A stretch of 64,000 nucleotides of DNA from assembly GCF_024297145.1 (NCBI RefSeq), contig NZ_JANCTC010000001.1:310001-374000 (forward strand), given 5' to 3'. The notes under the pieces were generated by a model that did not search any database, was not told the origin of the DNA, and was given only the letters and a program-made list of their open reading frames with translations. The translations under genes and the position numbers were made by a program. Of this stretch, positions 1-8,440 are shown piece by piece. Numbering within the stretch: the first letter of the stretch is position 1; each line of letters begins with the position of its first letter. This DNA comes from Mesorhizobium sp. LMG 17147. GTDB taxonomy: Bacteria; Pseudomonadota; Alphaproteobacteria; Rhizobiales; Rhizobiaceae.

Positions 1-1002
1 GCCGCCGGCCTGCAGCACCTGATAGTAGGCGAGAGCCATCTCCGGCACATTGTTGGGGAACTGGTCGGTGTCCCAGCCCGACTGGTAGTCGTTGCGGTTC
101 ATGTCGATCGAGCCGAAGATTCCCAGCGCATTGGCCAGCGCCAGTTCATGCTCGAACGAATGGCCGGCCAGGATGGCGTGGCCCTGCTCGATGTTGAGCT
201 TGACCTCATTCTCCAGTCCGAAACGCTTGAGGAAGCCATAGACGGTGGCGACGTCGTAATCATACTGGTGCTTGGTCGGCTCCTGAGGCTTCGGCTCGAT
301 CAGGATGGTGCCTTCGAAGCCGATCCTGTGCTTGTAATCGACGACCAGATTGAGAAAACGGCCGGCCTGTTCCTGCTCGCGGGCAAGGTCGGTGTTGAGC
401 AGCGTCTCATAGCCCTCGCGGCCGCCCCACAGCACGTAGTTCTCGCCGTTCAGACGCTTGGTGACGTCGATACAGTGTTTCACCGTCGCCGCCGAATAGG
501 CAAAGACGTCCGGATCGGGATTGGTGGCGGCGCCCGACATGAAGCGGCGGTTGGAGAACAGGTTGGCCGTGCCCCACAACAGCTTGACGCCGGTCTGCTT
601 CATCTTTTCCGAGAAATAATCGGCGATCTCGTCGAGCCGCGCCGCACTTTCGGAAAAGTCCCGGCCCTCCGGCCGCACATCGGCATCGTGGAAGCAGAAA
701 TAAGGCGCGCCCAGCAACGAAAACATCTCGAAGGCGACATCGGCCTTGAGCTTGGCCAACTCCATGGTGTCGGTGCTGCCAGCCTTCGGAAACCACGGCC
801 GGTCAAATGTCTGGCCGCCGAACGGATCGCCGCCCGGCCAGGCAAAGGAATGCCAATAGGCGACGGCAAAGCGCAGATGGTCTTCGAGCCGCTTGCCGGC
901 GACGATCTCGTCGGGATTGTAGAACCGGTAGGCCAGCGGATTGGTCGAATCCGGTCCCTCGTATTTGATCTGTTGGATGTCGCCGAAAAAACCGCTGCTC
1001 AT
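1..1002 (-). CDS. xylA: Xylose isomerase (3' end outside window)
   Basis: Interconverts D-xylose and D-xylulose in the cytoplasm, the first step of the isomerase route of xylose use. Translation on the minus strand from the ATG at 1002 opens with [19 protein letters not shown] and continues [14 protein letters not shown] and [19 protein letters not shown], the usual amino terminus of proteobacterial XylA. The frame stays open to base 1, so about 334 codons are present; the family is normally about 435, so the carboxyl end lies outside. Its pathway partner xylB is upstream on the same strand but separated by an oppositely oriented small gene, so the two are probably not one simple transcript. 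Identity is firm. Confidence 0.95.
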   Translation of the reverse strand, partial: MSSGFFGDIQQIKYEGPDSTNPLAYRFYNPDEIVAGKRLEDHLRFAVAYWHSFAWPGGDPFGGQTFDRPWFPKAGSTDTMELAKLKADVAFEMFSLLGAPYFCFHDADVRPEGRDFSESAARLDEIADYFSEKMKQTGVKLLWGTANLFSNRRFMSGAATNPDPDVFAYSAATVKHCIDVTKRLNGENYVLWGGREGYETLLNTDLAREQEQAGRFLNLVVDYKHRIGFEGTILIEPKPQEPTKHQYDYDVATVYGFLKRFGLENEVKLNIEQGHAILAGHSFEHELALANALGIFGSIDMNRNDYQSGWDTDQFPNNVPEMALAYYQVLQAGG

Positions 1003-1112
1003 GTTCTTTTCCTCTCGCATGGTTCGGCCTGATTACCTCAGGCGTAATTGGTTTCGCGCTGGCGCTGGTCGAAAAGGCTCATGTCAAAGCCACCCAACGA
1101 AGGAGACAGACC

Positions 1113-1475
1113 ATGACCGACCTCAACACCATTGCCGAAAACTACATCGCCGCCTGGAACGAGAGCGACACCGCACGCAGGAAAGCCTTGCTCGAGGCGA
1201 CCTTCGCCGAGGACGTCGGCTACCGCGATCCGATCATGCAGGGCGACGGCCATGACGGCATCGCCGCGCTGATCGAAGGCGTGCAGCAGCGCTTTGCCGG
1301 CTTCAGGTTCTCGCTGAAAGGCAAGCCGGACGGCTTCGCCGATACCATCCGTTTCTCCTGGAATCTCGGGCCGGAAGGCGTCGAGTCCGTCATCGAAGGC
1401 ACCGATATCGGCGTCATCGAGAATGGCCGGCTGAAAAGTGTTACCGGCTTTCTCGACAAGGTGCCGGCACAGTGA
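1113..1475 (+). CDS. SnoaL/NTF2-like small protein
   Basis: Predicted 120-residue cytoplasmic protein of the NTF2/SnoaL alpha+beta barrel class. The pattern MTDLNTIAENYIAAWNES, then FAEDVGYRDPIMQGDG and a carboxyl-terminal IENGRLKSVTGFLD, is typical of this fold. Members are small-ligand binding proteins or isomerase-like enzymes, and the sequence alone does not give a substrate. GAAGGAGACAGACC before the ATG is a good ribosome binding site. It sits between xylA and xylB on the opposite strand, so a link to pentose metabolism is only positional. Confidence 0.8.
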   Translation: MTDLNTIAENYIAAWNESDTARRKALLEATFAEDVGYRDPIMQGDGHDGIAALIEGVQQRFAGFRFSLKGKPDGFADTIRFSWNLGPEGVESVIEGTDIGVIENGRLKSVTGFLDKVPAQ

Positions 1476-1513
1476 GGCCTTCTCGGCAGGCCACGGCGAG
1501 GGCGGGAAACCGC

Positions 1514-2968
1514 TCACGCCGTGGCGCTCCTGATGGCCGGGTAAAGCTGGCGGTAGCGCTGATAGGCATCTGCATAGGCACCGCCGAGGGCGGCGACCGG
1601 CTCGACCGTGGCGTCCGTCGCCGGCGCCGTGCACACGGCGCGCGGATCGGCGCCGGTCGCCGCGATCAGGCCAAGCCGGGCGGCGCCAAAGGCGGCGCCG
1701 AAATCGCCGTCGGCTGGAATATCGACTGGCAGGCCAAGCGCTGTGGCGATGGCCTTCAGCCAGTAGCGCGAACGCGAGCCGCCGCCGATCGCCGTCACCC
1801 GGGTCAGCGTCGTGCCGGCTTTGGCCAGGGCTTCGAGGCTGTCGCGGAAGGCGAAGGCGACGCCTTCGAGCACGGCCTGGGTCAGCGCCGCGCGGCCGGA
1901 CTCGTGGGCAAGCCCGGTAAAGGCGCCCCGAATGACGGAATCATTGTGAGGCGTCCGCTCACCTGACAGGTACGGCAGGAAGGAGACACCGGTCGGCGCC
2001 TGCAGCGCATCGCCGAGTTCGGCGGTCAACTCGACGGCGCTTTTTCCCGCAATTGCCGACAGCCAGTTGAGTGAATCGGTTGCCGACAGGATGACGCCCA
2101 TCTGGTGCCAGGTGCCGGGCAGTGCGTGGCAGAATGTGTGCACCGCACTTTCCGGATTGGGCAGATAGGACGCGTTGGCGGCAAAAAGCACGCCCGACGT
2201 GCCGAGCGAGACGAAAGCCTGGCCGGCCCCGACCGTGCCCATGCCGCAGGCCGAGGCCGCGTTGTCGCCGGCGCCGCCGGCGATCGGGATGCCCGTCTGC
2301 ATGCCCCATTTCGCAGCCAGTTCGCCGCGCAAGGCACCGGCCTTGGCCGTGCCTTCGACCAATGACGGCATCTGCCTTTCGTCGAGCGACGTCGCGGCGA
2401 GCAGGTCGGAGGACCAGGCGCGTTTGCCGACATCGAGCCACGACGTGCCAGCCGAATCCGACATTTCCGAAATATGGTCGCCGGCAAGCCAGAGCCGCAA
2501 AAAATCTTTCGGCAGCAGGACCTTTGCCACCTTGGCAAAAACAGCCGGTTCGTTGTTTTTCACCCAGGCGAGCTTTGGCGCGGTGAAGCCGGGAAAGACG
2601 ATGTTGCCGGTCAGCTTGCGAAAGCGTGGGTCGGCATCGAGTGCAGCCGCCTCGGCGTGGCTGCGTGTGTCGTTCCAAAGGATGCAGGGGCGCAGCACCT
2701 GGTCGGCGGCATCGAGCAGGGTGGCGCCATGCATATGGCCGGAAAGGCCGATGCCTTTGACGGCCGCGAGCTCCTTCGCATGCATGGACCTCAGCTCGGC
2801 GATCGCCGCTTCGCAGGCGCGAATCCAGTCGGCCGGGTTCTGCTCGGACCAGCCGGGATGCGGGCGCGACACATCGAGCGGCGCATGGCCGGAGCCGACG
2901 ATGCCCTGCCTTGCATCGATCAGCAGCGCCTTGACGCCCGACGTGCCGAGATCGAGGCCGAGATACAT
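1514..2968 (-). CDS. xylB: Xylulokinase
   Basis: Phosphorylates D-xylulose to xylulose 5-phosphate for the pentose phosphate pathway. The 484-residue product is a FGGY-family kinase: MYLGLDLGTSGVKALLID at the amino terminus is the phosphate-1 ATPase loop, SGHMHGATLLD and LWNDTRS follow in the substrate domain, and IGGGSRSRYWLKAIA near the carboxyl end is the adenosine loop. The start at 2968 is preferred over an in-frame ATG at 3037 because GGAGG lies just before it and family members begin at this point. The 12-bp inverted repeat at 3097-3123 lies in its upstream region and could be a regulatory site. Confidence 0.95.
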   Translation of the reverse strand: MYLGLDLGTSGVKALLIDARQGIVGSGHAPLDVSRPHPGWSEQNPADWIRACEAAIAELRSMHAKELAAVKGIGLSGHMHGATLLDAADQVLRPCILWNDTRSHAEAAALDADPRFRKLTGNIVFPGFTAPKLAWVKNNEPAVFAKVAKVLLPKDFLRLWLAGDHISEMSDSAGTSWLDVGKRAWSSDLLAATSLDERQMPSLVEGTAKAGALRGELAAKWGMQTGIPIAGGAGDNAASACGMGTVGAGQAFVSLGTSGVLFAANASYLPNPESAVHTFCHALPGTWHQMGVILSATDSLNWLSAIAGKSAVELTAELGDALQAPTGVSFLPYLSGERTPHNDSVIRGAFTGLAHESGRAALTQAVLEGVAFAFRDSLEALAKAGTTLTRVTAIGGGSRSRYWLKAIATALGLPVDIPADGDFGAAFGAARLGLIAATGADPRAVCTAPATDATVEPVAALGGAYADAYQRYRQLYPAIRSATA

Positions 2969-3096
2969 GCTTCCTCCCATATCCGTCAGGCCTGGCGGCG
3001 ACGGTCTTTCTTGCTCCCCGGCCCAGTCCTGCGACACGGGCGGCGAAGATATCCCGGCAATCGTGCTGCCGGAAAAACGCTCCAGTCAACACGCGA

Positions 3097-3123
3097 AGAT
3101 TTTTTCGACGCTCGAAAAAATCT
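3097..3123. promoter_or_regulatory. Perfect 12-bp inverted repeat upstream of xylB
   Basis: AGATTTTTTCGA at 3097-3108 and its exact reverse complement at 3112-3123 are separated by CGC. The site is about 130 bases upstream of xylB and 37 bases past the stop of the TPR gene, both on the minus strand. It could be an operator for a xylose regulator or a terminator hairpin for the TPR gene. No T-tract follows on the minus strand, which makes the operator reading slightly better. Confidence 0.5.
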
Positions 3124-3159
3124 GGCCGGGGCAGTTATTAAGGCAAGATTTAGTCTTGG

Positions 3160-4485
3160 TCAATTCGCGGCGAGAGCGATTGCGCGCCGTGAAATCAGTG
3201 CCGACAACGGGCTGTCCGGCCGCGCCAGCGCGCGTTCCGCCGCCAGCGCCCTTGCCAGCGCGCCATCACCGGAACGCAATGCCGCCTCGATCAGCGTCAG
3301 GTCGATGACGTCGCGTTGGGCGTGGCTGCCGCCGAAGCGATGGGCGATCGCCCGGATCGGCCGGATCAGGCGTATCGTCCCGGCATAATTGCCCTCGCCG
3401 AATGCCTTGATGGCGAGCGTCAGGGGATGGCCGACATCCCGGGTGAAAGCGGCGTTGTCGTCTTTGCCGCGCATCGCCTCGCGCTGCGCCTCGAGCAAGC
3501 CGCTGGCCGGCGCGTCGAGGCCGGCACCGACAAACGCCATCATTGCGTGGGCGTCGTTGAAGGCATAATGGCCGGCGCTGGCCTTGGGCAACCAGTTGGC
3601 GGCGAGCGCCGCCCAGCGGCTGCCGACATCGACGGCGCCGAGATGCAGCCGCCACAGGATCGCCGAGGCATCGACCATGTTGAGCGCCAGCGTCGAGCGC
3701 TCGCCATAGATCGGCCCGTCATAGAGCGCCAGCACCTCGTCGATTTCGCCGAGATCGTAGTGGAACAGCGCCAGGTGCCACCAATTGTGCACCTGCAGGA
3801 AACTTTCCCGCGTCCACGCTTCGGGATTGGCGCGCATCCACAGAATGCCGTCCTTTTGCCGGCTCTGCATCTCCATGACATGGGCCACCGCATGCTGGGC
3901 CCAGCCGTCGCGCGGCTCGAGATCGACCGCCGTACGGCCAAGTTTTTCGGCGCGCGCGTAATCGCCCATTTCCTCCAGGCCAAAGGCCTGCATACCGAGT
4001 ATGGCGTGATAGCCCGGCATGCCGCTCTGCCAGGACGGCAGCGCGCGGCCGATGCGGTCGCGCAGCATGCGCGCGTTGCCGGTGAAGAAGTCGATCTGGT
4101 GCCCGGTCTGCAGCGCCAGCGCATCGAGCGGAAACTCGATGGCGATATCCTCCAGCACGCGGGCGGCCTCGTGCCAGCGTCCCTCCGCAAGGTGGCCAAG
4201 GGCGGCGACATGCGCCTGCTCACGTGTCGTCGCGGCAAGCGGCAGCGCCGCCTCGTGACATGCCTTGGCCACCGCCGTCGCCTCACGCTCGGTGGCGAGG
4301 CCAAAGAGATAACCCTTGAACACCTGCGCCATGACGAAGCCGGGATCGTCGGCGATTGCCCGGTCAATGGAGCCGACCGGATCGCCGATGAAGCACTGCA
4401 ATTCGCGCACGGCCTGGCTGTAGGACGAAAACCCGGCCTCCGTCGCGCCAGACAGTGTCAGGCCGAATGCATCCCTGACCGCCAT
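3160..4485 (-). CDS. TTC38-like tetratricopeptide repeat protein
   Basis: Predicted 441-residue soluble protein with helical repeats and no signal peptide. The order and wording of segments (ERAIADDPGFVMAQ-type repeat near residue 45, QTGHQIDFFTGNARMLRDRI near 130, the block WAQHAVAHVMEMQSRQKDG, and HNWWHLALFHYDLGEIDEVL) match the TTC38 family found in bacteria and animals, whose biochemical role is not established. It starts 9 bases after the stop of the LysE-like gene on the same strand, with GAGGA before the ATG, so the two are probably cotranscribed. No function is inferred beyond protein-protein contact. Confidence 0.75.
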   Translation of the reverse strand: MAVRDAFGLTLSGATEAGFSSYSQAVRELQCFIGDPVGSIDRAIADDPGFVMAQVFKGYLFGLATEREATAVAKACHEAALPLAATTREQAHVAALGHLAEGRWHEAARVLEDIAIEFPLDALALQTGHQIDFFTGNARMLRDRIGRALPSWQSGMPGYHAILGMQAFGLEEMGDYARAEKLGRTAVDLEPRDGWAQHAVAHVMEMQSRQKDGILWMRANPEAWTRESFLQVHNWWHLALFHYDLGEIDEVLALYDGPIYGERSTLALNMVDASAILWRLHLGAVDVGSRWAALAANWLPKASAGHYAFNDAHAMMAFVGAGLDAPASGLLEAQREAMRGKDDNAAFTRDVGHPLTLAIKAFGEGNYAGTIRLIRPIRAIAHRFGGSHAQRDVIDLTLIEAALRSGDGALARALAAERALARPDSPLSALISRRAIALAAN

Positions 4486-4494
4486 GGCGTGTCC

Positions 4495-5118
4495 TCAGTT
4501 ACCCGATCGCATCGCGACCGTGGCGATGCCTGCGCCGACCAGCAGCGTGCCGCCGGTGCGGTTGAAGATGCGGATCGCCTTTGGATTGCGCACGACGTTG
4601 CGCGCCCTTGCGGCGATCAGCGCATAACCGAAGGCGTTGGCGAAGGCGAGCGTCAGGAAGGTCGTCTCGAAGATCAGCATCTGTGTCCAGAAATCCGCAT
4701 GCCGGTCGAGGAACTGCGGCAGGAAGGCGACGAAGAAGGTGATGCTTTTCGGATTGAGCGCAGTAACCAGCCAGGCATGCGCCGCCATTTTCGCCGATGA
4801 CACCGCATCGGTGCGCGGTTCGGCCCGGAGCGCGCCGCCGGCGCGAAACAGCTTGATGCCGAGATAGATCAGATAGCCGGCGCCGATCACCTTCAGCACC
4901 GTGAATACGGTGGCCGACGCCGCCAGCAGCGCGCCGATGCCCAGCATCGACAGTGTCATCGCGGTGAAGTCGCCGAGCGCCACGCCGACTGCCATCGGCA
5001 GCGCGGTGCGCCAGCCTTGGCCGAGTGCATAGGAAACCACCAGCAGGATGGTCGGGCCTGGAATGACCAGAAGGACTGCCGAGGCGGCGGCAAACGCGGC
5101 CCAGGTTTCGAAGGACAT
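4495..5118 (-). CDS. LysE/RhtB family exporter
   Basis: Inner-membrane exporter of about 207 residues, likely for amino acids or related metabolites. The amino terminus contains the family signature VIPGPTILLVVSYALGQG, followed by hydrophobic segments with the charged loop GIKLFRAGGALR and, later, TALNPKSITFFVAFLPQFL. These features and the length are standard for LysE translocators. The start at 5118 has AAGGAGAA close upstream; an in-frame start at 5226 would add 36 non-family residues. It is followed closely by the TPR gene. The exported compound cannot be read from the sequence. Confidence 0.88.
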   Translation of the reverse strand: MSFETWAAFAAASAVLLVIPGPTILLVVSYALGQGWRTALPMAVGVALGDFTAMTLSMLGIGALLAASATVFTVLKVIGAGYLIYLGIKLFRAGGALRAEPRTDAVSSAKMAAHAWLVTALNPKSITFFVAFLPQFLDRHADFWTQMLIFETTFLTLAFANAFGYALIAARARNVVRNPKAIRIFNRTGGTLLVGAGIATVAMRSGN

Positions 5119-5306
5119 TTTCTTCTCCTTGAGCTTAAAGAAGAGGATAAATCCTTGGCCTCGCGCAGATGTAAAGAGGCAAGAATCGAAAAAGCCCCTC
5201 CTTAACGCCAGGCGGTTGGCCTTCACGCTTTTTCAACCATGATTGGTGAAAATGCCTGCTATCCGGCCGGACCGTGTTTCCCGCCGACAGCGTAGGGTTT
5301 GGGTAA

Positions 5307-6071
5307 ATGCGTGAGTTGCCGCACGGTCTGTCGCTGCCGCATAATGGCGACGCAATCGAAACCGAACTACAGCTTTCCCGCCGCACGGTGCTGTCCGGCG
5401 CCGGCGCGCTGGCGCTGCTCGGCGTCACAGGCTGCAGCCAGACGCTGGATCTGCCGTCGCTCCAGCTCGACGACGTCACCACCGGCTCGATCCGGCCCGT
5501 CCGTCCGAGCATCAGCGTCGACAAGAACATCACCAGCCCCGACGTGATGTACGCTTCGCTTACCGACGGTGGCTTCAACGTGCCGGAGGTGCCCTACTTC
5601 AAGATCAAGCCGGAGTTTCGCCGCCAGATCGTCGTCGATCCGACCGGCGAGCAGCCCGGTACCATTGTCGTTCACTCGCAGGAACGGCTGCTCTATCTGG
5701 TGCAGCCCGGCGGCGAGGCGATCCGTTACGGCGTCGGTATCGGCAAGGACGGATTCCGCTGGTCCGGCCGCGCCAACATCCAGTACGGCAAGGAATGGCC
5801 GGTCTGGACCCCGCCGCCCGAGATGATCGCCCGCAGGCCGGAACTGGTGAAGTGGCAAGGCGGACAGCCGGGCGGCCTCGACAATCCGCTCGGCGCGCGT
5901 GCCCTCTACATTTATCAGAACGGCAGCGACACCGGTTATCGCATCCACGGCTCGCCCGAATGGTGGAGCATCGGCCAGGCGATGTCGTCGGGCTGCGTGC
6001 GCCTGATCAACCAGGACGTCATCGATCTCTACAGCCGCGTCTCCAAGAAAAACCCGGTCGTCGTCGTCTGA
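5307..6071 (+). CDS. L,D-transpeptidase, YkuD domain lipoprotein
   Basis: Predicted periplasmic enzyme of 254 residues that would form 3-3 cross-links in peptidoglycan or attach envelope proteins to it. The YkuD catalytic motif is complete near the carboxyl end: IHGSPEWWSIG (His214) followed by SSGCVRL (Cys230, Arg232). The amino terminus has a twin-arginine (LSRRTVLSGAGA) ahead of LGVTGC, a lipobox with Cys43, so it may be an exported lipoprotein. Residues 60-110 form a linker before the catalytic domain. The true start is uncertain because no strong ribosome binding site precedes the ATG at 5307. Confidence 0.9.
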   Translation: MRELPHGLSLPHNGDAIETELQLSRRTVLSGAGALALLGVTGCSQTLDLPSLQLDDVTTGSIRPVRPSISVDKNITSPDVMYASLTDGGFNVPEVPYFKIKPEFRRQIVVDPTGEQPGTIVVHSQERLLYLVQPGGEAIRYGVGIGKDGFRWSGRANIQYGKEWPVWTPPPEMIARRPELVKWQGGQPGGLDNPLGARALYIYQNGSDTGYRIHGSPEWWSIGQAMSSGCVRLINQDVIDLYSRVSKKNPVVVV

Positions 6072-6166
6072 ACGGCGGCTTCGCCTTCAGCGATCACTCT
6101 GCCGTTGCGCGATGCCGCAAGACAGGCGAATGTGCCTGCGATTTCATCGCCCGGGAGACGTGAACA

Positions 6167-7333
6167 ATGGCCGGAACTTTTGTCATCGCGCAGGGCGGCG
6201 GCCCGACCGCCGTCATCAACCAAACCGTGGTGGGTGCTGCGCTCGAAATCCGCAAACGGCATCCCGGCGCCAAGGTGCTGGGATCCATCCACGGCGTGCG
6301 CGGCATTCGTGACGGCAATTACGTCGATCTTTCCGCCATCCCCGAGGACCGCCTGCGGCTGATCGCGGCGACGCCGAGCGCCGCGCTTGGTTCGACGCGC
6401 GACAAGCCGGATGCCGCCTATTGCGACCTCATTCTCAATGGCTTGAAGAAAGCCGGTACCGACGCCTTCATCTACATCGGCGGCAACGACACCTCGGGTA
6501 CGCAGCAGATCCTCACCGACGCCGCCGGCGGCAAGATCGCCTTCGTGCATGCGCCGAAAACCATCGACAACGATCTCGAGGAGAACGATCACACGCCCGG
6601 CTTCATGTCGGCGGCCGAGTTCGTCGCTGGAGCATTCCTTTCGGTCGATCTCGATTTCCGCGCTCTGCCGGGCATCTATGTCGGCATCGTCATGGGGCGG
6701 CATGCCGGTTTCCTGACGGCCGCATCCGCGGCCTGGCAGCTCGACCAGGACAGCGGCCCGCATCTCGTCTACGTGCCGGAGCGGCCGTTCTCGGCGGCCG
6801 GTTTCATCGACGACGTGCGCGCCACGCTCGACTGCCACAAGCGCTGCATCGTTGCCGTCTCCGAAGGCGTCAGCACCGCCGACGGCAAGGCGCTGGTCGA
6901 AAGCCTGGTGCCGCCGGAAAGGCTGGAGCGCGACCAGCACGGCAACGTCAAGCTGTCGGGCAGCGACCTGCCGGCAGCCTTGGAGCGCGCGCTCGCCGAA
7001 GGATTGCCGGGCAAGCGGGCGCGCGTCGATGCGCTCGGCTATATGCCGCGCGGCTATGTCGGCGCCATCAGCGCGGTGGACGCGCAGGAGGCCTTCGATG
7101 CCGGCGCCTTCGCCGTCACCGTGGCCGACGAGGGCGGCGGTTCGGTGGCGCTGCAATATGACGGCAAGAAAACCGTGCTGAAGAAGGTGCCGCTGAAGAA
7201 CGTCGCCGGCAAGACGCGCCATATGCCGGATGATTTCATGCTGCCCGACGTCAACCGGCTGTCCGATGCGGGCATGGCTTATCTGAAGCGGCTGGTTCCG
7301 CGAAAGTACAAGGTCGGCAAGCCGTTCGTCTGA
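6167..7333 (+). CDS. Phosphofructokinase, pyrophosphate-dependent type
   Basis: A 388-residue PfkA-superfamily enzyme expected to interconvert fructose 6-phosphate and fructose 1,6-bisphosphate. Conserved blocks are GGGPTAVIN (residues 10-18), GGNDTSGT (105-112), PKTIDND (130-136) and GIVMGRHAGFLTA. In this superfamily, Asp in place of the second Gly of GGDGS and Lys in PKTIDND are the marks of pyrophosphate rather than ATP use; both are present. The normal Asp before that position is Asn here (GGN rather than GGD). It is followed 16 bases later by an MBL-fold gene on the same strand. Confidence 0.9.
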   Translation: MAGTFVIAQGGGPTAVINQTVVGAALEIRKRHPGAKVLGSIHGVRGIRDGNYVDLSAIPEDRLRLIAATPSAALGSTRDKPDAAYCDLILNGLKKAGTDAFIYIGGNDTSGTQQILTDAAGGKIAFVHAPKTIDNDLEENDHTPGFMSAAEFVAGAFLSVDLDFRALPGIYVGIVMGRHAGFLTAASAAWQLDQDSGPHLVYVPERPFSAAGFIDDVRATLDCHKRCIVAVSEGVSTADGKALVESLVPPERLERDQHGNVKLSGSDLPAALERALAEGLPGKRARVDALGYMPRGYVGAISAVDAQEAFDAGAFAVTVADEGGGSVALQYDGKKTVLKKVPLKNVAGKTRHMPDDFMLPDVNRLSDAGMAYLKRLVPRKYKVGKPFV

Positions 7334-7349
7334 TGCCGGCCTTGATCTG

Positions 7350-8075
7350 ATGGACAGCTGGTTCAGCAAAACCATCGTCGACGCCAAGACGACGATGCTG
7401 ACCGAGCCCTTCGTGCATGATTTCGTGCGCGCCAACATCTGGCATGTGCGCGGCCGCGATGTCGACCTGCTGGTCGACACCGGCATGGGGATCTGCCCGC
7501 TGGCGCCGCAGATCGACACGCCGGCCGGCAAGCCGCTGCTCGTCGTCGCCACGCATATCCATCTCGATCATGTCGGCTCGTTGCACGAGTTTCCGTTGCG
7601 GGCAGGTCCGCGCCACAGCGCCACGCAGTTCGACAGCATGGACGAAGCGGTGACCTACGCCTACATGTTCCGTGATCTGGCAGGCGCCGTCTCCAGACTG
7701 CCGGCAAAGGGCTGGAAAGCGGCCGACTACAAGATTCCCCCGGCGCCGTTGGACCGGACCCTGGACGAGGGCGATAGCATCGACCTCGGCGACCGGCAAT
7801 TCCGCGTCCTGCACCTGCCAGGCCACTCTCCGGATTCGATCGCGCTGTTCGATGAGGCAGACGGCCTGTTCTTCGCCGGCGACGCCATCTATGACGCCAC
7901 GCTGATCGACGACCTGCCGGATTCCGATCGTGCCGCCTACCGCCGCACCATGCAGCGGCTGCTCGACCTGCCGATCCGGATCGGCCATGGCGGTCATGGA
8001 CCGAGCTTCGACGGCAGGCGGATGCACGAGATCGCCTCGGCGTATCTCAGGCGAACGGACGGGACAGCGGCATAG
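7350..8075 (+). CDS. Metallo-beta-lactamase-fold hydrolase
   Basis: A 241-residue cytoplasmic hydrolase of the MBL superfamily. The metal-binding motif is THIHLDHVG (His69, His71, Asp73, His74), followed by LPGHSPDS, FAGDAIYD and GHGGHGPSF, which supply the remaining metal ligands. The glyoxalase-II-like and lactonase-like branches share these features, so the substrate remains open. It lies 16 bases after the phosphofructokinase gene and is probably cotranscribed with it. Nothing membrane-associated or secreted is visible. Confidence 0.85.
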   Translation: MDSWFSKTIVDAKTTMLTEPFVHDFVRANIWHVRGRDVDLLVDTGMGICPLAPQIDTPAGKPLLVVATHIHLDHVGSLHEFPLRAGPRHSATQFDSMDEAVTYAYMFRDLAGAVSRLPAKGWKAADYKIPPAPLDRTLDEGDSIDLGDRQFRVLHLPGHSPDSIALFDEADGLFFAGDAIYDATLIDDLPDSDRAAYRRTMQRLLDLPIRIGHGGHGPSFDGRRMHEIASAYLRRTDGTAA

Positions 8076-8440
8076 AAGCCTTGGCGGGGCAGTGAGGGGC
8101 GGCCTGAAGCGATTTGGCTTGGGCAGCTATTTTGTTCTTGCTTTGTGCCGGCAGCTATGCTAGTAATTTGGCTATGGTGCTGATCTGCCCCAACGACCCG
8201 CTTCAAGGCGGGTTTTTGTTTTCGGGTTTCGGCGCCAGCCCGGCACGGCGGTTGCCAGCCGAAAATTAAATCTTCGTAACATTATCTGGAAACCATGATC
8301 GGCGCCCTAGATGCGGGGCTGTCGATCCGGTCGGCTGCCTGACAGGCGAGACAGGCAAGGCCGACGACCGACGCGCCGATGAATTGTTCCGGTGACGGAA
8401 CGTTAGGGCGCTTCACCAATCTCTCGCCCGGACAACGGCC
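8076..8440. other. 365-bp intergenic region
   Basis: No convincing coding frame. It contains a Rho-independent terminator at 8196-8222 and, before the protease gene, an inverted repeat GTTCCG (8386-8391) / CGGAAC (8396-8401) about 40 bases upstream of the ATG at 8441. The repeat could be an operator or promoter-associated dyad. No standard promoter was clear. Confidence 0.4.
8196..8222 (+). terminator. Rho-independent terminator
   Basis: ACCCGC (8196-8201) pairs with GCGGGT (8208-8213) around a six-base loop and runs into TTTTTGTTTT. It ends transcripts coming from the MBL-fold gene, or from a short RNA starting within 8120-8180, because the hairpin lies unusually far (about 120 bases) from the stop codon. 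Confidence 0.75.

Noticed and set aside
148..1032. A 294-codon open frame opposite xylA
   Set aside because: The minus strand is clearly xylose isomerase; the antisense translation has no motifs.
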